This document shows, piece after piece, positions 26,416 through 34,940 of a stretch of 34,940 nt of DNA. The notes below the pieces were generated by a model. The model ran no database searches, was not told the DNA's origin, and was given only the letters and a program-made list of their open reading frames with translations. The number at the start of each line of letters is the position of its first letter. Within the stretch, counting starts at the first letter, position 1. Origin of the DNA: Bacteroidales bacterium (GTDB lineage Bacteria; Bacteroidota; Bacteroidia; Bacteroidales; Marinilabiliaceae). The stretch is from contig JAKSLF010000029.1 in NCBI GenBank assembly GCA_024401355.1, forward strand, positions 1-34,940, given 5' to 3'. The translations under genes and the position numbers were made by a program.

Positions 26416-28266
26416 CTATTTCAGCTCAACCACCATAGCTCTCCTGCCATCCACCTTCACAGATGCAAGATCTACCGCCTTGCCGGTCTCGATATCCTTG
26501 CCCACACTATATTTCTTCAGCATTTCGGCATATCTTTCGCTGTCGAGAGTCTGCTCTTTGTCGCTGTTGTTAATCACCACCATCACACAGTCGTTGTCGG
26601 TATATCTGAAGTAGACATACACCTCGTCAACCGGCAGGAAATGCAGCAATTTGCCATGACGCAACGCATCACTTGTCTTTCGGTAATTGAACATCTTTGC
26701 CACGTAGTCGTGCATCTCGGCAGCCTCACCCTTACGTGCCTTGAAATTGTCATCGGCATCGCCTTCCCATCCGCCGGCGAAGTCACGCCTAATTTCACAA
26801 TGTCGGGAGCCATCGCCTTCCATCAGCACTTCCGTACCAACATACCATTGTGCTATGCCCCTGACTGTTGCCAGGAAAGCTGTTGCCATCTTCAGACGTC
26901 TGACATCTCTGTTTAGATAGGTGTAGAGGCGTCCAGCATCGTGGTTTTCACCAAAGACCATCATCTTCATCGGGTCGGCTATCAGATAATCGTTAGCCAG
27001 CGAGTTGTAAAGTCGTATTATGCCTTCGTCCCATCCTGGATTCTCATTGAACGCAGCATGAATGGCAGACATCAGAGGGAAGTCCATTATCGTAGGCAGT
27101 TCCGAGTTATATCCGTCGCGATTGTTTGCATCTTTCTGCCAATATGCCAATTTCTCGGTCTGACTGATCCACGCCTCTCCAACAACATTGAAATTTGGAT
27201 ATTCTTCTCTCACTCTAAGGTTCCATTCCCTCATGGCCTCCTTGTCAGAATAGGGATATGTATCCTGTCTTATACCATCGAGACCTACCGTCTCTATCCA
27301 CCATATAGAGTTCTGTATGAAGTAGTTTTTCACCAGCTCGTTCTTCAGGTTCATGTCAGCCATGGTGTCGTCAAACCATCCTTCGGTAGCCATTTTAAGG
27401 TCGTATTCCGACACATGCATATCGGCTACAGTCGACAGTCTGTAGCTAGATTTCACTATCTTGCCGTTCCATTGATATATCCAGTCCTGACAAGGCAAGT
27501 CCTTCATCCACCAATGGTTAGTTCCACAATGGTTAAACACCATGTCCATGATAACCTTCAGACCCTTTTCATGTGCAGCCTTGCACATCTCCTTATAATC
27601 ATCCAGCGAGCCCAATCGTGCATCGACATTATAGTAGTCTGTTATTGCATAACCATGATATGACGAACTAGCCATATTATTCTCCATCACCGGAGTCATC
27701 CACAATGCTGTCATGCCAAGGTCAGCAATGTAATCCAAATGCTCTTTGACACCCTTCAAGTCACCACCATGACGGCCATAGTCGGCATTCCTGTCGGCCT
27801 TCTCCACCATGCCAGGCATGTCGTCGTTGCTCTTGTCGCCATTGGCGAACCTGTCGGGCATCAGGAGATAGATGGCATCTTCAGAGGTAAAACCTCCTCG
27901 TTCGGCCGATCCGGTCTCTCTCTGCTTCAACTCATATTTGCAGGTTGCCTTAACCTTGCCACGTCCATCAACAAACTCTATATTAAAAGTTCCGGGGCGT
28001 GCCGATGCACCTATCTTAAGATTCAGAAACAGGTAGTTTCCGTTATCCGTCTGCGTCACGCTTGCAACCTCAACGCCATTATATGCTATGCGTGGTGTAG
28101 TCTCGCCGATGCCTTTGGCCTCTACCATCAGCTGAAGGTTCTCATTCTTCATGCCGGCCCACCAGTTCATTGGCTCGACATGTTCAATCTTTATTGCCTG
28201 TTTCATCTGTGCCATAACAGGCATAAGTGTCAATGCCGCTATCGCAAGCGATATATATCTTTTCAT
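26416..28266 (-). CDS. susA: GH13 periplasmic neopullulanase/cyclomaltodextrinase, SusA-like
   Basis: Breaks down imported malto-oligosaccharides and pullulan pieces in the periplasm. It has 616 residues (B. thetaiotaomicron SusA has 617, from memory). A type I signal peptide ends near PVMAQ (20). An N-terminal beta domain of the cyclomaltodextrinase type covers about 22-115, the GH13 barrel about 125-540, and a short C-terminal beta domain the rest. Catalytic residues are Asp335 (GIRQDTYPYSD), Glu364 (VVGEAWIS) and Asp443 (FGENHDAGR); DMVFNHCG (241-248) and SSYHGYAITDYY (201-212) are conserved GH13 regions I and nearby. It is the third gene of the transporter-GH65 fragment-susA operon, 27 bases after the GH65 fragment. 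In B. thetaiotaomicron susA adjoins susB; here it is some 14 kb away from it. Confidence 0.92.
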   Translation of the reverse strand: MKRYISLAIAALTLMPVMAQMKQAIKIEHVEPMNWWAGMKNENLQLMVEAKGIGETTPRIAYNGVEVASVTQTDNGNYLFLNLKIGASARPGTFNIEFVDGRGKVKATCKYELKQRETGSAERGGFTSEDAIYLLMPDRFANGDKSNDDMPGMVEKADRNADYGRHGGDLKGVKEHLDYIADLGMTALWMTPVMENNMASSSYHGYAITDYYNVDARLGSLDDYKEMCKAAHEKGLKVIMDMVFNHCGTNHWWMKDLPCQDWIYQWNGKIVKSSYRLSTVADMHVSEYDLKMATEGWFDDTMADMNLKNELVKNYFIQNSIWWIETVGLDGIRQDTYPYSDKEAMREWNLRVREEYPNFNVVGEAWISQTEKLAYWQKDANNRDGYNSELPTIMDFPLMSAIHAAFNENPGWDEGIIRLYNSLANDYLIADPMKMMVFGENHDAGRLYTYLNRDVRRLKMATAFLATVRGIAQWYVGTEVLMEGDGSRHCEIRRDFAGGWEGDADDNFKARKGEAAEMHDYVAKMFNYRKTSDALRHGKLLHFLPVDEVYVYFRYTDNDCVMVVINNSDKEQTLDSERYAEMLKKYSVGKDIETGKAVDLASVKVDGRRAMVVELK

Positions 28267-28293
28267 GTTAATTGATTTGCTATAATTATAATG

Positions 28294-29193
28294 TTATCTT
28301 TTCTTCTCCAGTTCTTTGAATCTTTTCAGTCTCGCCATCCTCAGCTCTTCTATGCCGCCACTCTCCGATGTCACGTTCTTTTCCCAGATCCACGTCCACA
28401 CTTCCTTCTGTTCTTCCATCATACGGTCGAAACCCTTTGTAAGCGCCTTCATTGCCGTGGCATCGGCCAGTTCCACAATACGGTCTTCAACAATATCGTC
28501 GGTCGACGCATGACCAATGAACTTTTCTACCGTTATTGTCGTTCCCATCTGTCCGTTGATGTCGACCCTGTTGCCCACCCAGGCCTCTTTTTTTATCAGC
28601 TCGGGCTTAAGGCTAAGCTCATTCCTATTTTCCATAATCCGGTATCGCATGGTGTAGGCTTCAGCCTTTCCACCATGCCTCACAACCATCGACGCATATC
28701 CACTCTTCATGTTCATCTTCTCCACCACGCCGACATCCTCTCTGCCCATCGACCCACCTGTACGCAACTCCAGATATGGCATTATCGACAAGCGGCCTGT
28801 AAAGTTTAGAGGTGAGATACTATAACTAATGGCAGCCATCGACCTGTCGGCAACCGACAGGAACCTCCTGGCTTTCACCTGCAGCCTTTTTCCCTTGTCA
28901 ACCTCCACACACATACGTCTCTCGACATAGCCTTCTCTCATGTTCAGCTCGCGCCTATATTCCGCTATATTGCATACGTACATATTGACGACTTCGCCAT
29001 CAACGCAGACGCCTAGTCCCTTGATGCTGGGCGTCTCCTTGCGTCCGTCGTCGGAACACATCTCCTCAAAACCTCCGTCCATAGACATCAGTCCGTTGTC
29101 GAGCGCAAATATGTCCTCCGTCTTACGGAATCCTTCTGGCGTAAAATCATCTTCTACGATGCACCATTCGTCTTCTGTCAGATATCTTTTCAT
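28294..29193 (-). CDS. GH65-like N-terminal beta-sandwich domain without catalytic domain
   Basis: The 299-residue protein matches the start of family GH65 maltose/trehalose phosphorylases and hydrolases: WCIVEDDF...TEDIFALDNGLMSMDGGFEE (10-45) and FLSVADRSMAAISYSISPLNFTG (about 111-133). GH65 enzymes have about 750-800 residues; their (alpha/alpha)6 catalytic barrel, with the catalytic Glu and phosphate site, follows this domain. Here the chain stops in the linker just after VWTWIWEKNVTSESGG. A usual N-terminal loop of about 35-40 residues after GGFEE is also missing. The frame itself is clean. There is no signal peptide. It is not expected to be a phosphorylase; it may be a decaying remnant or a stand-alone binding domain. 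It lies between a sugar transporter and susA with gaps of only 6 and 27 bases. Confidence 0.8.
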   Translation of the reverse strand: MKRYLTEDEWCIVEDDFTPEGFRKTEDIFALDNGLMSMDGGFEEMCSDDGRKETPSIKGLGVCVDGEVVNMYVCNIAEYRRELNMREGYVERRMCVEVDKGKRLQVKARRFLSVADRSMAAISYSISPLNFTGRLSIMPYLELRTGGSMGREDVGVVEKMNMKSGYASMVVRHGGKAEAYTMRYRIMENRNELSLKPELIKKEAWVGNRVDINGQMGTTITVEKFIGHASTDDIVEDRIVELADATAMKALTKGFDRMMEEQKEVWTWIWEKNVTSESGGIEELRMARLKRFKELEKKR

Positions 29194-29199
29194 CTTTGG

Positions 29200-30552
29200 C
29201 TATCTATTGTTCTTTCTAGTGACAAACAACACAACCGCAATAGCGCCACACACCAGCAGCATACCGGCCACGCCAAGCATCGCTGGTTGACTGCCAACCA
29301 CACTCAATATCGCACCGCCACAAAGTGCGGCCACAATCTGAGGCATGCAGATGGCGCAGTTGAACAGACCCAGATATGTACCTATCGAGTCAGACCCCTC
29401 AAGTGCATTTGTCAACAAAGTAAATGGTATGGCAAGCATCGCCGCCCATGCGAAACCCACAAGTGTCAATGGCACAAACATCAGATACTGGTCGTGCACG
29501 AACATTGTCATCACAAAGCCGACGCCACCGAGCAGCAGACTCACTATATAAGCCATCTTTATCGACCTGAAACGTGGTATAACCATAGCCCACAGCACCG
29601 AGCCAACAGCCTGCACGGCATAGAGTATGCCGACCCAGTTGCCAGCCTCCTGATAGTCTTCAGATGTCACGTCAGTCGTTCCCCACACGTTATCAGCTAT
29701 TGCACCTGGCATATATGTCCACATGTACAAGAAAGCTGCCCAGCAGAAGAACTGCACAAGACCGACCGTCCAAAACTCTCGTGGAGCCTCCATCAGACAC
29801 CTCATCATGCCATGCTTCTTGGCTCCCGTATCTTTTTTTTCCTCTTTTATTCCATGAAATTCGGCGTACTCTTTCGGCGGCATCTCCTTTACTCTCAGCG
29901 TGGTATATATCACACACAAGATAAGTATCAATGCCCCGACGTAGAACGAGTATATCACCGAGTCGGGCACAACGCCCTCATCAGCAGTATTGCTTATTCC
30001 AATCCACGTGAAGAGGAATGGGAAGACAAAGCCCATGAGCGAACCGGCATTGCACAGGAAGCTCTGTATGGAATAGGCAAGTCCTTTCTGCCGTTCGTTC
30101 ACCATGTCGCCAACCAACATCTTGAACGGCTGCATCGCCATGTTGATGCTTGTATCGAGAAACATCAGCGCCACAAGTCCAAAAGCCATCGCTGCGGCAA
30201 CACTAAAGTTGAATCCACCAGCATTAGGTAGCAGACACATAACGATAACGGCCATAGCCGAACCTGCAAAAAGATATGGCAATCTGCGTCCATAGCGTGT
30301 CCAGGTCCTGTCCGACAACGTTCCTATTATCGGCTGAACAATCATACCCATCAACGGTGGCAAGACCCAAAAGAAACTCAAGTCATGAGGGTCGGCCCCA
30401 AGGGTAGCAAATATTCGGCTTATGTTTGCGCTTTGAAGGGCATAGGCTATCTGAACTCCGAAAAATCCGAAGCTTATATCGGTCAACGCCCTGAAACTAA
30501 GGTTGCGCTGTTCTCTGGCACCAGCGGTGTCACTCATGTTGTTCGCACTCAT
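29200..30552 (-). CDS. SLC45-like MFS transporter, probable maltose/maltodextrin importer
   Basis: A 450-residue inner-membrane protein with about 12 membrane segments. The motif between TM2 and TM3, GTLSDRTWTRYGRRLPYLFAG (about 78-98), is the form seen in SLC45/GPH-like sucrose and maltose carriers. The FFGVQIAYALQSANISRIFATLGA start (about 30-53) is also typical of this group. It heads an operon with a GH65-like fragment and susA, and a LacI-type palindrome lies upstream. This context suggests uptake of maltose or short maltodextrins into the cytoplasm. A second ATG five codons on (30537) could be the start. The sugar call is inference from family and neighbours. Confidence 0.85.
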   Translation of the reverse strand: MSANNMSDTAGAREQRNLSFRALTDISFGFFGVQIAYALQSANISRIFATLGADPHDLSFFWVLPPLMGMIVQPIIGTLSDRTWTRYGRRLPYLFAGSAMAVIVMCLLPNAGGFNFSVAAAMAFGLVALMFLDTSINMAMQPFKMLVGDMVNERQKGLAYSIQSFLCNAGSLMGFVFPFLFTWIGISNTADEGVVPDSVIYSFYVGALILILCVIYTTLRVKEMPPKEYAEFHGIKEEKKDTGAKKHGMMRCLMEAPREFWTVGLVQFFCWAAFLYMWTYMPGAIADNVWGTTDVTSEDYQEAGNWVGILYAVQAVGSVLWAMVIPRFRSIKMAYIVSLLLGGVGFVMTMFVHDQYLMFVPLTLVGFAWAAMLAIPFTLLTNALEGSDSIGTYLGLFNCAICMPQIVAALCGGAILSVVGSQPAMLGVAGMLLVCGAIAVVLFVTRKNNR

Positions 30553-30666
30553 ATTGCAGTTTTTTTCTCGTTGGCATTTTTTGCGGTCGTCAAAAAAAGT
30601 GGCTCTTTAGCCTTTATCATGCCGTGCAGAACCAACAGATATGTGTCTTTGATAAATTGTCCGTCA

Positions 30667-30674
30667 CAAATATA
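30667..30674 (-). promoter_or_regulatory. -7 box of the transporter-GH65 fragment-susA operon
   Basis: TATATTTG on the minus strand fits TAnnTTTG and would start transcription near 30660, about 108 bases before the ATG. No good -33 box is seen, which fits activator-dependent use. Confidence 0.5.
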
Positions 30675-30718
30675 TGTTATTTTATTCTTCTGCACCACCT
30701 ATTTTTAATATTTTTTTA

Positions 30719-30732
30719 CGCAAACGTTTGCG
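30719..30732. promoter_or_regulatory. LacI-family-type operator, copy 2
   Basis: CGCAAACGTTTGCG is a perfect 14-base palindrome containing the same 12-base core as the site at 22030. It lies about 60-70 bases upstream of the predicted transcript start of the transporter operon and directly beside the groEL terminator. It looks almost exactly like the E. coli PurR box, as expected for a LacI-family protein. A position upstream of the core promoter suggests activation rather than blocking. Confidence 0.68.
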
Positions 30733-30733
30733 A

Positions 30734-30769
30734 CAAAAACGACAGGAGACGTCTCGCTGAGACGTCCCC
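30734..30769 (-). terminator. groESL terminator
   Basis: An 11-pair stem on the minus strand (arms 30759-30769 and 30745-30755, one G-U pair), loop of three, then TGTCGTTTTTG. Confidence 0.88.
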
Positions 30770-30809
30770 TATACCTATATAAATTACAACTTTTATGCTC
30801 TACGATGGC

Positions 30810-32456
<1,647 letters not shown>

Positions 32457-32492
32457 TTAATAATAGAAAGTTGGTAAAATTTAATTGGCTTA

Positions 32493-32771
32493 TTAAGCGA
32501 TGTACAGAACGTCGCTCTGGTTGATGAGGAGATACTTCTCGTCGTCGATAGTGAGTTCCTGACCAGCATACTTGCCATAGAGAACTACGTCGCCAACCTT
32601 AACCTCAACAGCCTCGTCCTTCTTGGCTGCGCCAACAAGAACAACCTCGCCCTTCAAAGGCTTTTCCTGTGCTGCATCAGGAATGATGATACCGCTTGCT
32701 GTCTTTGTTTCTGCTGGCGCTGGCTTAATAAGCACCTTGCCTGCAAGAATTTTGCCTTTAATCTCTGCCAT
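32493..32771 (-). CDS. groS: Co-chaperonin GroES (10 kDa)
   Basis: The lid of the GroEL chamber. The frame is open back to 32864, but the ATG at 32771 gives the proper 92-residue protein (MAEIKGKILAGKVLIKPAPA...); the extra upstream residues have no family match. The mobile loop is seen as ETKTASGIIIPDAAQEKP (about 21-38), and the chain ends with YLLINQSDVLYIA. In the upstream sequence (32772-32990) there is a CCGCAG/CTGCGG inverted repeat (32810-32815 with 32829-32834) and a TGCCA-AAA-TGGCA repeat (32930-32942). No clean TAnnTTTG promoter was found; TATGCTTTG near 32860 is one base too long. Confidence 0.96.
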   Translation of the reverse strand: MAEIKGKILAGKVLIKPAPAETKTASGIIIPDAAQEKPLKGEVVLVGAAKKDEAVEVKVGDVVLYGKYAGQELTIDDEKYLLINQSDVLYIA

Positions 32772-32951
32772 GTTTGTATATTTTTTTGTTATTACTCTTA
32801 TATTATATACCGCAGCCTCCTTCCGTGTCTGCGGCCGCACATCATTTATCACAAAGTGTGCCAAAGCATAAACAGGCGGTCATTTCTGCCATAATGACTA
32901 TGTCTGTCATATAATAGGAGTCGTAGAATTGCCAAAATGGCAGAAGCTGTC

Positions 32952-32980
32952 TTGTTTTTTCATAAACTTTCATATCTTTG
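32952..32980 (+). promoter_or_regulatory. Promoter of the 34-codon small gene
   Basis: TTG (32952-32954), 18 bases, then TATCTTTG (32973-32980). Transcription would start near 32987, about 20 bases before the ATG at 33008. Confidence 0.65.
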
Positions 32981-33007
32981 CACCATGAACAATTAAAACA
33001 TAATCCT

Positions 33008-33112
33008 ATGTCAGACAAAATCATCAAGGCAATCAAGGATTTTTTCTGCCGACTCTTCTCGGGAGCAGCATCAAATGCTGTCAGCGGAAAGAAGGACGAC
33101 ACCAAGAAATAA
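33008..33112 (+). CDS. Small protein of 34 residues, unknown function
   Basis: An ATG-to-TAA frame of 34 codons beginning MSDKIIKAIKDFF and ending GKKDDTKK. The first 20 residues alternate charged and hydrophobic residues in a way that suggests an amphipathic helix (Ile, Phe and Leu on one face, Lys on the other), with one Cys at residue 14. The tail is hydrophilic. There is no classical signal peptide. It has a consensus promoter just upstream and a strong terminator just downstream, so it is its own transcription unit between the divergent groES and the rightward cysK. A peripheral membrane role is possible but unproven. The transcript might also act as a small RNA. Confidence 0.6.
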   Translation: MSDKIIKAIKDFFCRLFSGAASNAVSGKKDDTKK

Positions 33113-33121
33113 GCCAATAGT

Positions 33122-33157
33122 AAGGGGGATACGACAACGTGTCACCCCTTCTTTTTA
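33122..33157 (+). terminator. Terminator of the small gene
   Basis: AAGGGGGATACG (33122-33133) pairs with CGTGTCACCCCTT (33138-33150), with one bulged A and loop ACAA, followed by CTTTTTAT. Confidence 0.85.
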
Positions 33158-33202
33158 TATGGTAGATGTAAATATACCATACATGTGTTATTGTCTACCA
33201 TA
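33158..33202. promoter_or_regulatory. TATGGTA/TACCATA repeats upstream of cysK, possible operator
   Basis: TATGGTA (33158-33164) and TACCATA (33175-33181) form an inverted repeat with a 10-base gap. A further TACCATA (33196-33202) lies inside the -33/-7 spacer of the cysK promoter. This placement would suit a repressor of cysteine synthesis, but I cannot name the protein. Confidence 0.4.
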
Positions 33203-33221
33203 GAAAACCATCGTAACTTTG
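33191..33221 (+). promoter_or_regulatory. cysK promoter
   Basis: TTG (33191-33193), 20 bases, then TAACTTTG (33214-33221). The leader to the ATG at 33296 is about 68 bases. Confidence 0.7.
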
Positions 33222-33295
33222 CAATGTCGGAAATAAGGAAGGGATCCTTAGAGAAGACACGAAAAAAGAAACAATAACACTTAAAACATACAACT

Positions 33296-34243
33296 ATGGC
33301 TAAGATCGCAAAAAAACTAACAGACCTTATTGGTAACACACCATTGCTCGAGCTCGCATCATTCAGCAAGCAGAAGGGCACCGTGACCAACGTGATCGCA
33401 AAACTCGAATATTTCAATCCACTCGGAAGCGTCAAGGACCGCGTGGCAAACGCAATGATAGAAGACGCGGAGAAGAGCGGACGCCTCAAGCCAGGCGCAA
33501 CAATCATAGAGCCAACATCGGGCAACACAGGTGTAGGACTTGCATTTGTATCGTCGGTAAAGGGTTACCACCTCATCCTGACGATGCCAGAGACCATGAG
33601 CATCGAGCGTCGCAACCTGCTGAAGGCACTTGGAGCAGAGATAGTATTGACACCAGGTGCAGCAGGCATGAAGGGAGCGATAGCAGAGGCAGAAAGATTG
33701 CGTGACTCGAAGCCAGGTTCAATCATACTTCAGCAGTTTGAGAATCCAGCGAACCCAGAGATTCACACACACACGACAGCTGACGAGATATGGCGTGACA
33801 CAGACGGCAAAGTAGACGTCTTTGTAGCAGGTGTTGGTACAGGTGGAACAGTCAGTGGTGTAGGCAAGCGCTTGAAGGAGCTTAATCCTAATGTAGAGAT
33901 AGTAGCAGTAGAGCCAGCTACATCGCCAGTATTGTCGGGTGGCCAGCCTGGACCTCACAAGATTCAGGGTATTGGTGCTGGATTTGTGCCAAAGACCTTC
34001 AACCGTGACGTTATCGACAAGATAATAACAGTAGACAATGACGACGCAATACGCACAAGCCGTCAGCTTGCGAAGAGCGAAGGACTGCTGGTAGGCATCT
34101 CGGCTGGTGCAGCGACATTTGCGGCATCGGAACTTGCGAAGAAGCCAGAGTACAAGGGTAAGAATATCATTGCGCTGCTTCCAGACACAGGCGAGCGCTA
34201 TCTCTCGACAATACTCTATGCATTTGAGGAGTATCCACTCTAA
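33296..34243 (+). CDS. cysK: Cysteine synthase A (O-acetylserine sulfhydrylase)
   Basis: Makes cysteine from O-acetylserine and sulfide with pyridoxal phosphate, in the cytoplasm. It has 315 residues, the family length. The PLP lysine is Lys47 (NPLGSVKDR). Other conserved parts are the substrate loop [11 protein letters not shown] (about 76-86), the PLP phosphate loop [13 protein letters not shown] (about 179-191) and the [13 protein letters not shown] block near 261-273. It is a single-gene unit with its own promoter and terminator. A CysM-type or cystathionine synthase activity cannot be fully excluded by eye, but CysK is by far the best reading. Confidence 0.95.
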   Translation: MAKIAKKLTDLIGNTPLLELASFSKQKGTVTNVIAKLEYFNPLGSVKDRVANAMIEDAEKSGRLKPGATIIEPTSGNTGVGLAFVSSVKGYHLILTMPETMSIERRNLLKALGAEIVLTPGAAGMKGAIAEAERLRDSKPGSIILQQFENPANPEIHTHTTADEIWRDTDGKVDVFVAGVGTGGTVSGVGKRLKELNPNVEIVAVEPATSPVLSGGQPGPHKIQGIGAGFVPKTFNRDVIDKIITVDNDDAIRTSRQLAKSEGLLVGISAGAATFAASELAKKPEYKGKNIIALLPDTGERYLSTILYAFEEYPL

Positions 34244-34273
34244 TAGAATAGACACACGAGATAAAAAAAAAGG

Positions 34274-34315
34274 AAAGGAGATGAGGCTCAAAAAGAGTCT
34301 CATCTCCTTTTTTAA
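34274..34315 (+). terminator. cysK terminator
   Basis: A 16-pair stem with one G-U pair (arms 34274-34289 and 34295-34310), loop AAAAA, then TTTTT. Confidence 0.92.
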
Positions 34316-34635
34316 ATGTTAAATAGCAAGAAGCCTGTGCAAAAAAATATTTAAAAAAGACAGGAAATCGAGTTTGACAACTTTGACCATGACCAAAGTT
34401 AAATAGAGTTAAGAAAATGCCTTTTTTAATGAAGTCAGAAAGGTATGGTAAGGGTACGGTAAGGTACCGTTATCCCTCCGAGAAAAGTGTCTAAAGTCGA
34501 GGCGGCCTAAACCGTGAAATATTATTAAATATCATTAAACGAATAGCACTTAAATTAACATAGCGGATTGGCGTTTTAACAAATAAAAACATGGCTAATT
34601 TGGAGTATAGTGCAGAAAACGTGGAATGGTCACGG
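34316..34635. other. Intergenic region between cysK and the reverse transcriptase, with repeats
   Basis: This AT-rich stretch of 320 bases holds no convincing gene. It contains an inverted repeat AACTTTG/CAAAGTT (34379-34385 with 34394-34400), an 11-base direct repeat GGTAyGGTAAG (34442-34452 and 34453-34463), and a hairpin ACGGTA/TACCGT (34456-34461 with 34465-34470). A 20-codon frame at 34591-34653 has an A-rich leader but overlaps the end of the reverse transcriptase, and I do not call it. Nothing here looks like a coding-derived template repeat. Confidence 0.5.
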
Positions 34636-34938
34636 TCAAAATGTCAAAGTTGATTTTGGGGGTGGCAACACATACTTTTGCCATACGGTGTCGAAATCGC
34701 CATGATGCCACACATGATTCATCCGCCCGAACATACTGCGGCGGATGGCATAGCTCCTATAATGCCCCAGCACTCCGCCAAACGACGAGAGCGTATCGCG
34801 CAGTTTTATTGGCAGATTGTCGTCGGCTCTGTGCTCCATGGCATAGCGGTCGAGAGCGATGACTTTGCGACGCATGCGCTTTAGAGTGCTGTTGCGCACA
34901 TACATGCGCCATGGCTTGAGATAGGCGCCAAGGAATTC
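34636..34938 (-). CDS. Reverse transcriptase, C-terminal part only (possible DGR type)
   Basis: The frame enters from the right edge and is open there; about 100 residues are visible. The first in-window residues, EFLGAYLKPWRMYVRNSTLKR, match the piece that follows the palm domain in bacterial reverse transcriptases (usually FLG...KP.R.Y). LRDTLSSFGGVLGHYRSYAIRR further on matches the C-terminal thumb-like S..S.LG...HY.SY..R pattern, which I associate most with diversity-generating retroelement enzymes. The catalytic YxDD motif would lie outside the window. Group II intron or other bacterial enzymes remain possible. It runs towards cysK and no terminator was found for it. Reverse transcriptase identity is likely; the subtype is uncertain. 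Confidence 0.68.
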   Translation of the reverse strand, partial: EFLGAYLKPWRMYVRNSTLKRMRRKVIALDRYAMEHRADDNLPIKLRDTLSSFGGVLGHYRSYAIRRSMFGRMNHVWHHGDFDTVWQKYVLPPPKSTLTF

Positions 34939-34940
34939 GA

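Noticed and set aside
32772-32864. Earlier ATG (32864) as groES start
   Set aside because: It adds 31 residues without match to GroES; the normal length begins at 32771.
32772-32990. CIRCE (HrcA) element before groES
   Set aside because: No TTAGCACTC-N9-GAGTGCTAA-like repeat was found; only two short unrelated inverted repeats are present.
34316-34635. DGR template repeat downstream of the reverse transcriptase
   Set aside because: The sequence does not look derived from coding sequence, and no similar stretch was noticed in any gene of the window.
34591-34653. 20-codon frame after an A-rich leader
   Set aside because: It is very short, overlaps the 3' end of the reverse transcriptase and has no promoter match.

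Overview
The window reads as a chromosomal segment of a Bacteroidales bacterium, most likely of the Prevotella/Muribaculaceae type; the genus cannot be fixed from the sequence alone. The reasons are: the promoters are almost all of the Bacteroidetes type (-7 box TAnnTTTG, often with a TTG-type -33 box about 20 bases upstream); start codons lack Shine-Dalgarno sequences; it carries a type III glutamine synthetase; and it has a complete Sus-type starch system (SusC, D, E, F, G, B and SusA homologues) with acidic lipoprotein export signals.

Layout. 1-1650: 3' part of an AAA-ATPase/PD-(D/E)XK protein cut by the left edge. 2.0-4.3 kb (+): purM-prfA. 4.4-9.9 kb (-): a lipocalin-like lipoprotein, glnN and an ABC-F ATPase, each with its own promoter and terminator. 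9977-10048 (-): tRNA-Trp(CCA). 10.2-21.8 kb (-): one operon, susC-susD-susE-susF-susG-susB. 22.2-23.4 kb (+): a divergent MFS transporter. 23.4-26.3 kb (-): three tandem secreted cyclophilins. 26.4-30.55 kb (-): an operon of SLC45-like MFS sugar transporter, a GH65 fragment and a SusA-like neopullulanase. 30.8-32.8 kb (-): groES-groEL. 33.0-33.1 kb (+): a 34-codon small gene with its own promoter and terminator. 33.3-34.2 kb (+): cysK. 34.6-34.94 kb (-): the C-terminus of a reverse transcriptase that enters from the right edge.

How the genes work together. SusD, E and F bind starch at the cell surface, SusG cuts it, SusC imports oligosaccharides, SusA and SusB break them down in the periplasm, and the SLC45-like carrier should move the products into the cytoplasm. 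The two starch operons lie about 8 kb apart, but both have the palindrome GCAAACGTTTGC upstream. This argues for control by one LacI-family regulator encoded elsewhere. No susR-like gene is in the window.

The points most worth a second look are: the reverse transcriptase tail at the right edge (a possible diversity-generating retroelement, whose other parts would lie outside); the GH65 protein that has lost its whole catalytic domain; the cyclophilin fused to what looks like a dead trypsin-like protease domain; the shared LacI-type operator; and the small stand-alone gene before cysK. All names come from reading motifs by eye; no database search was run.
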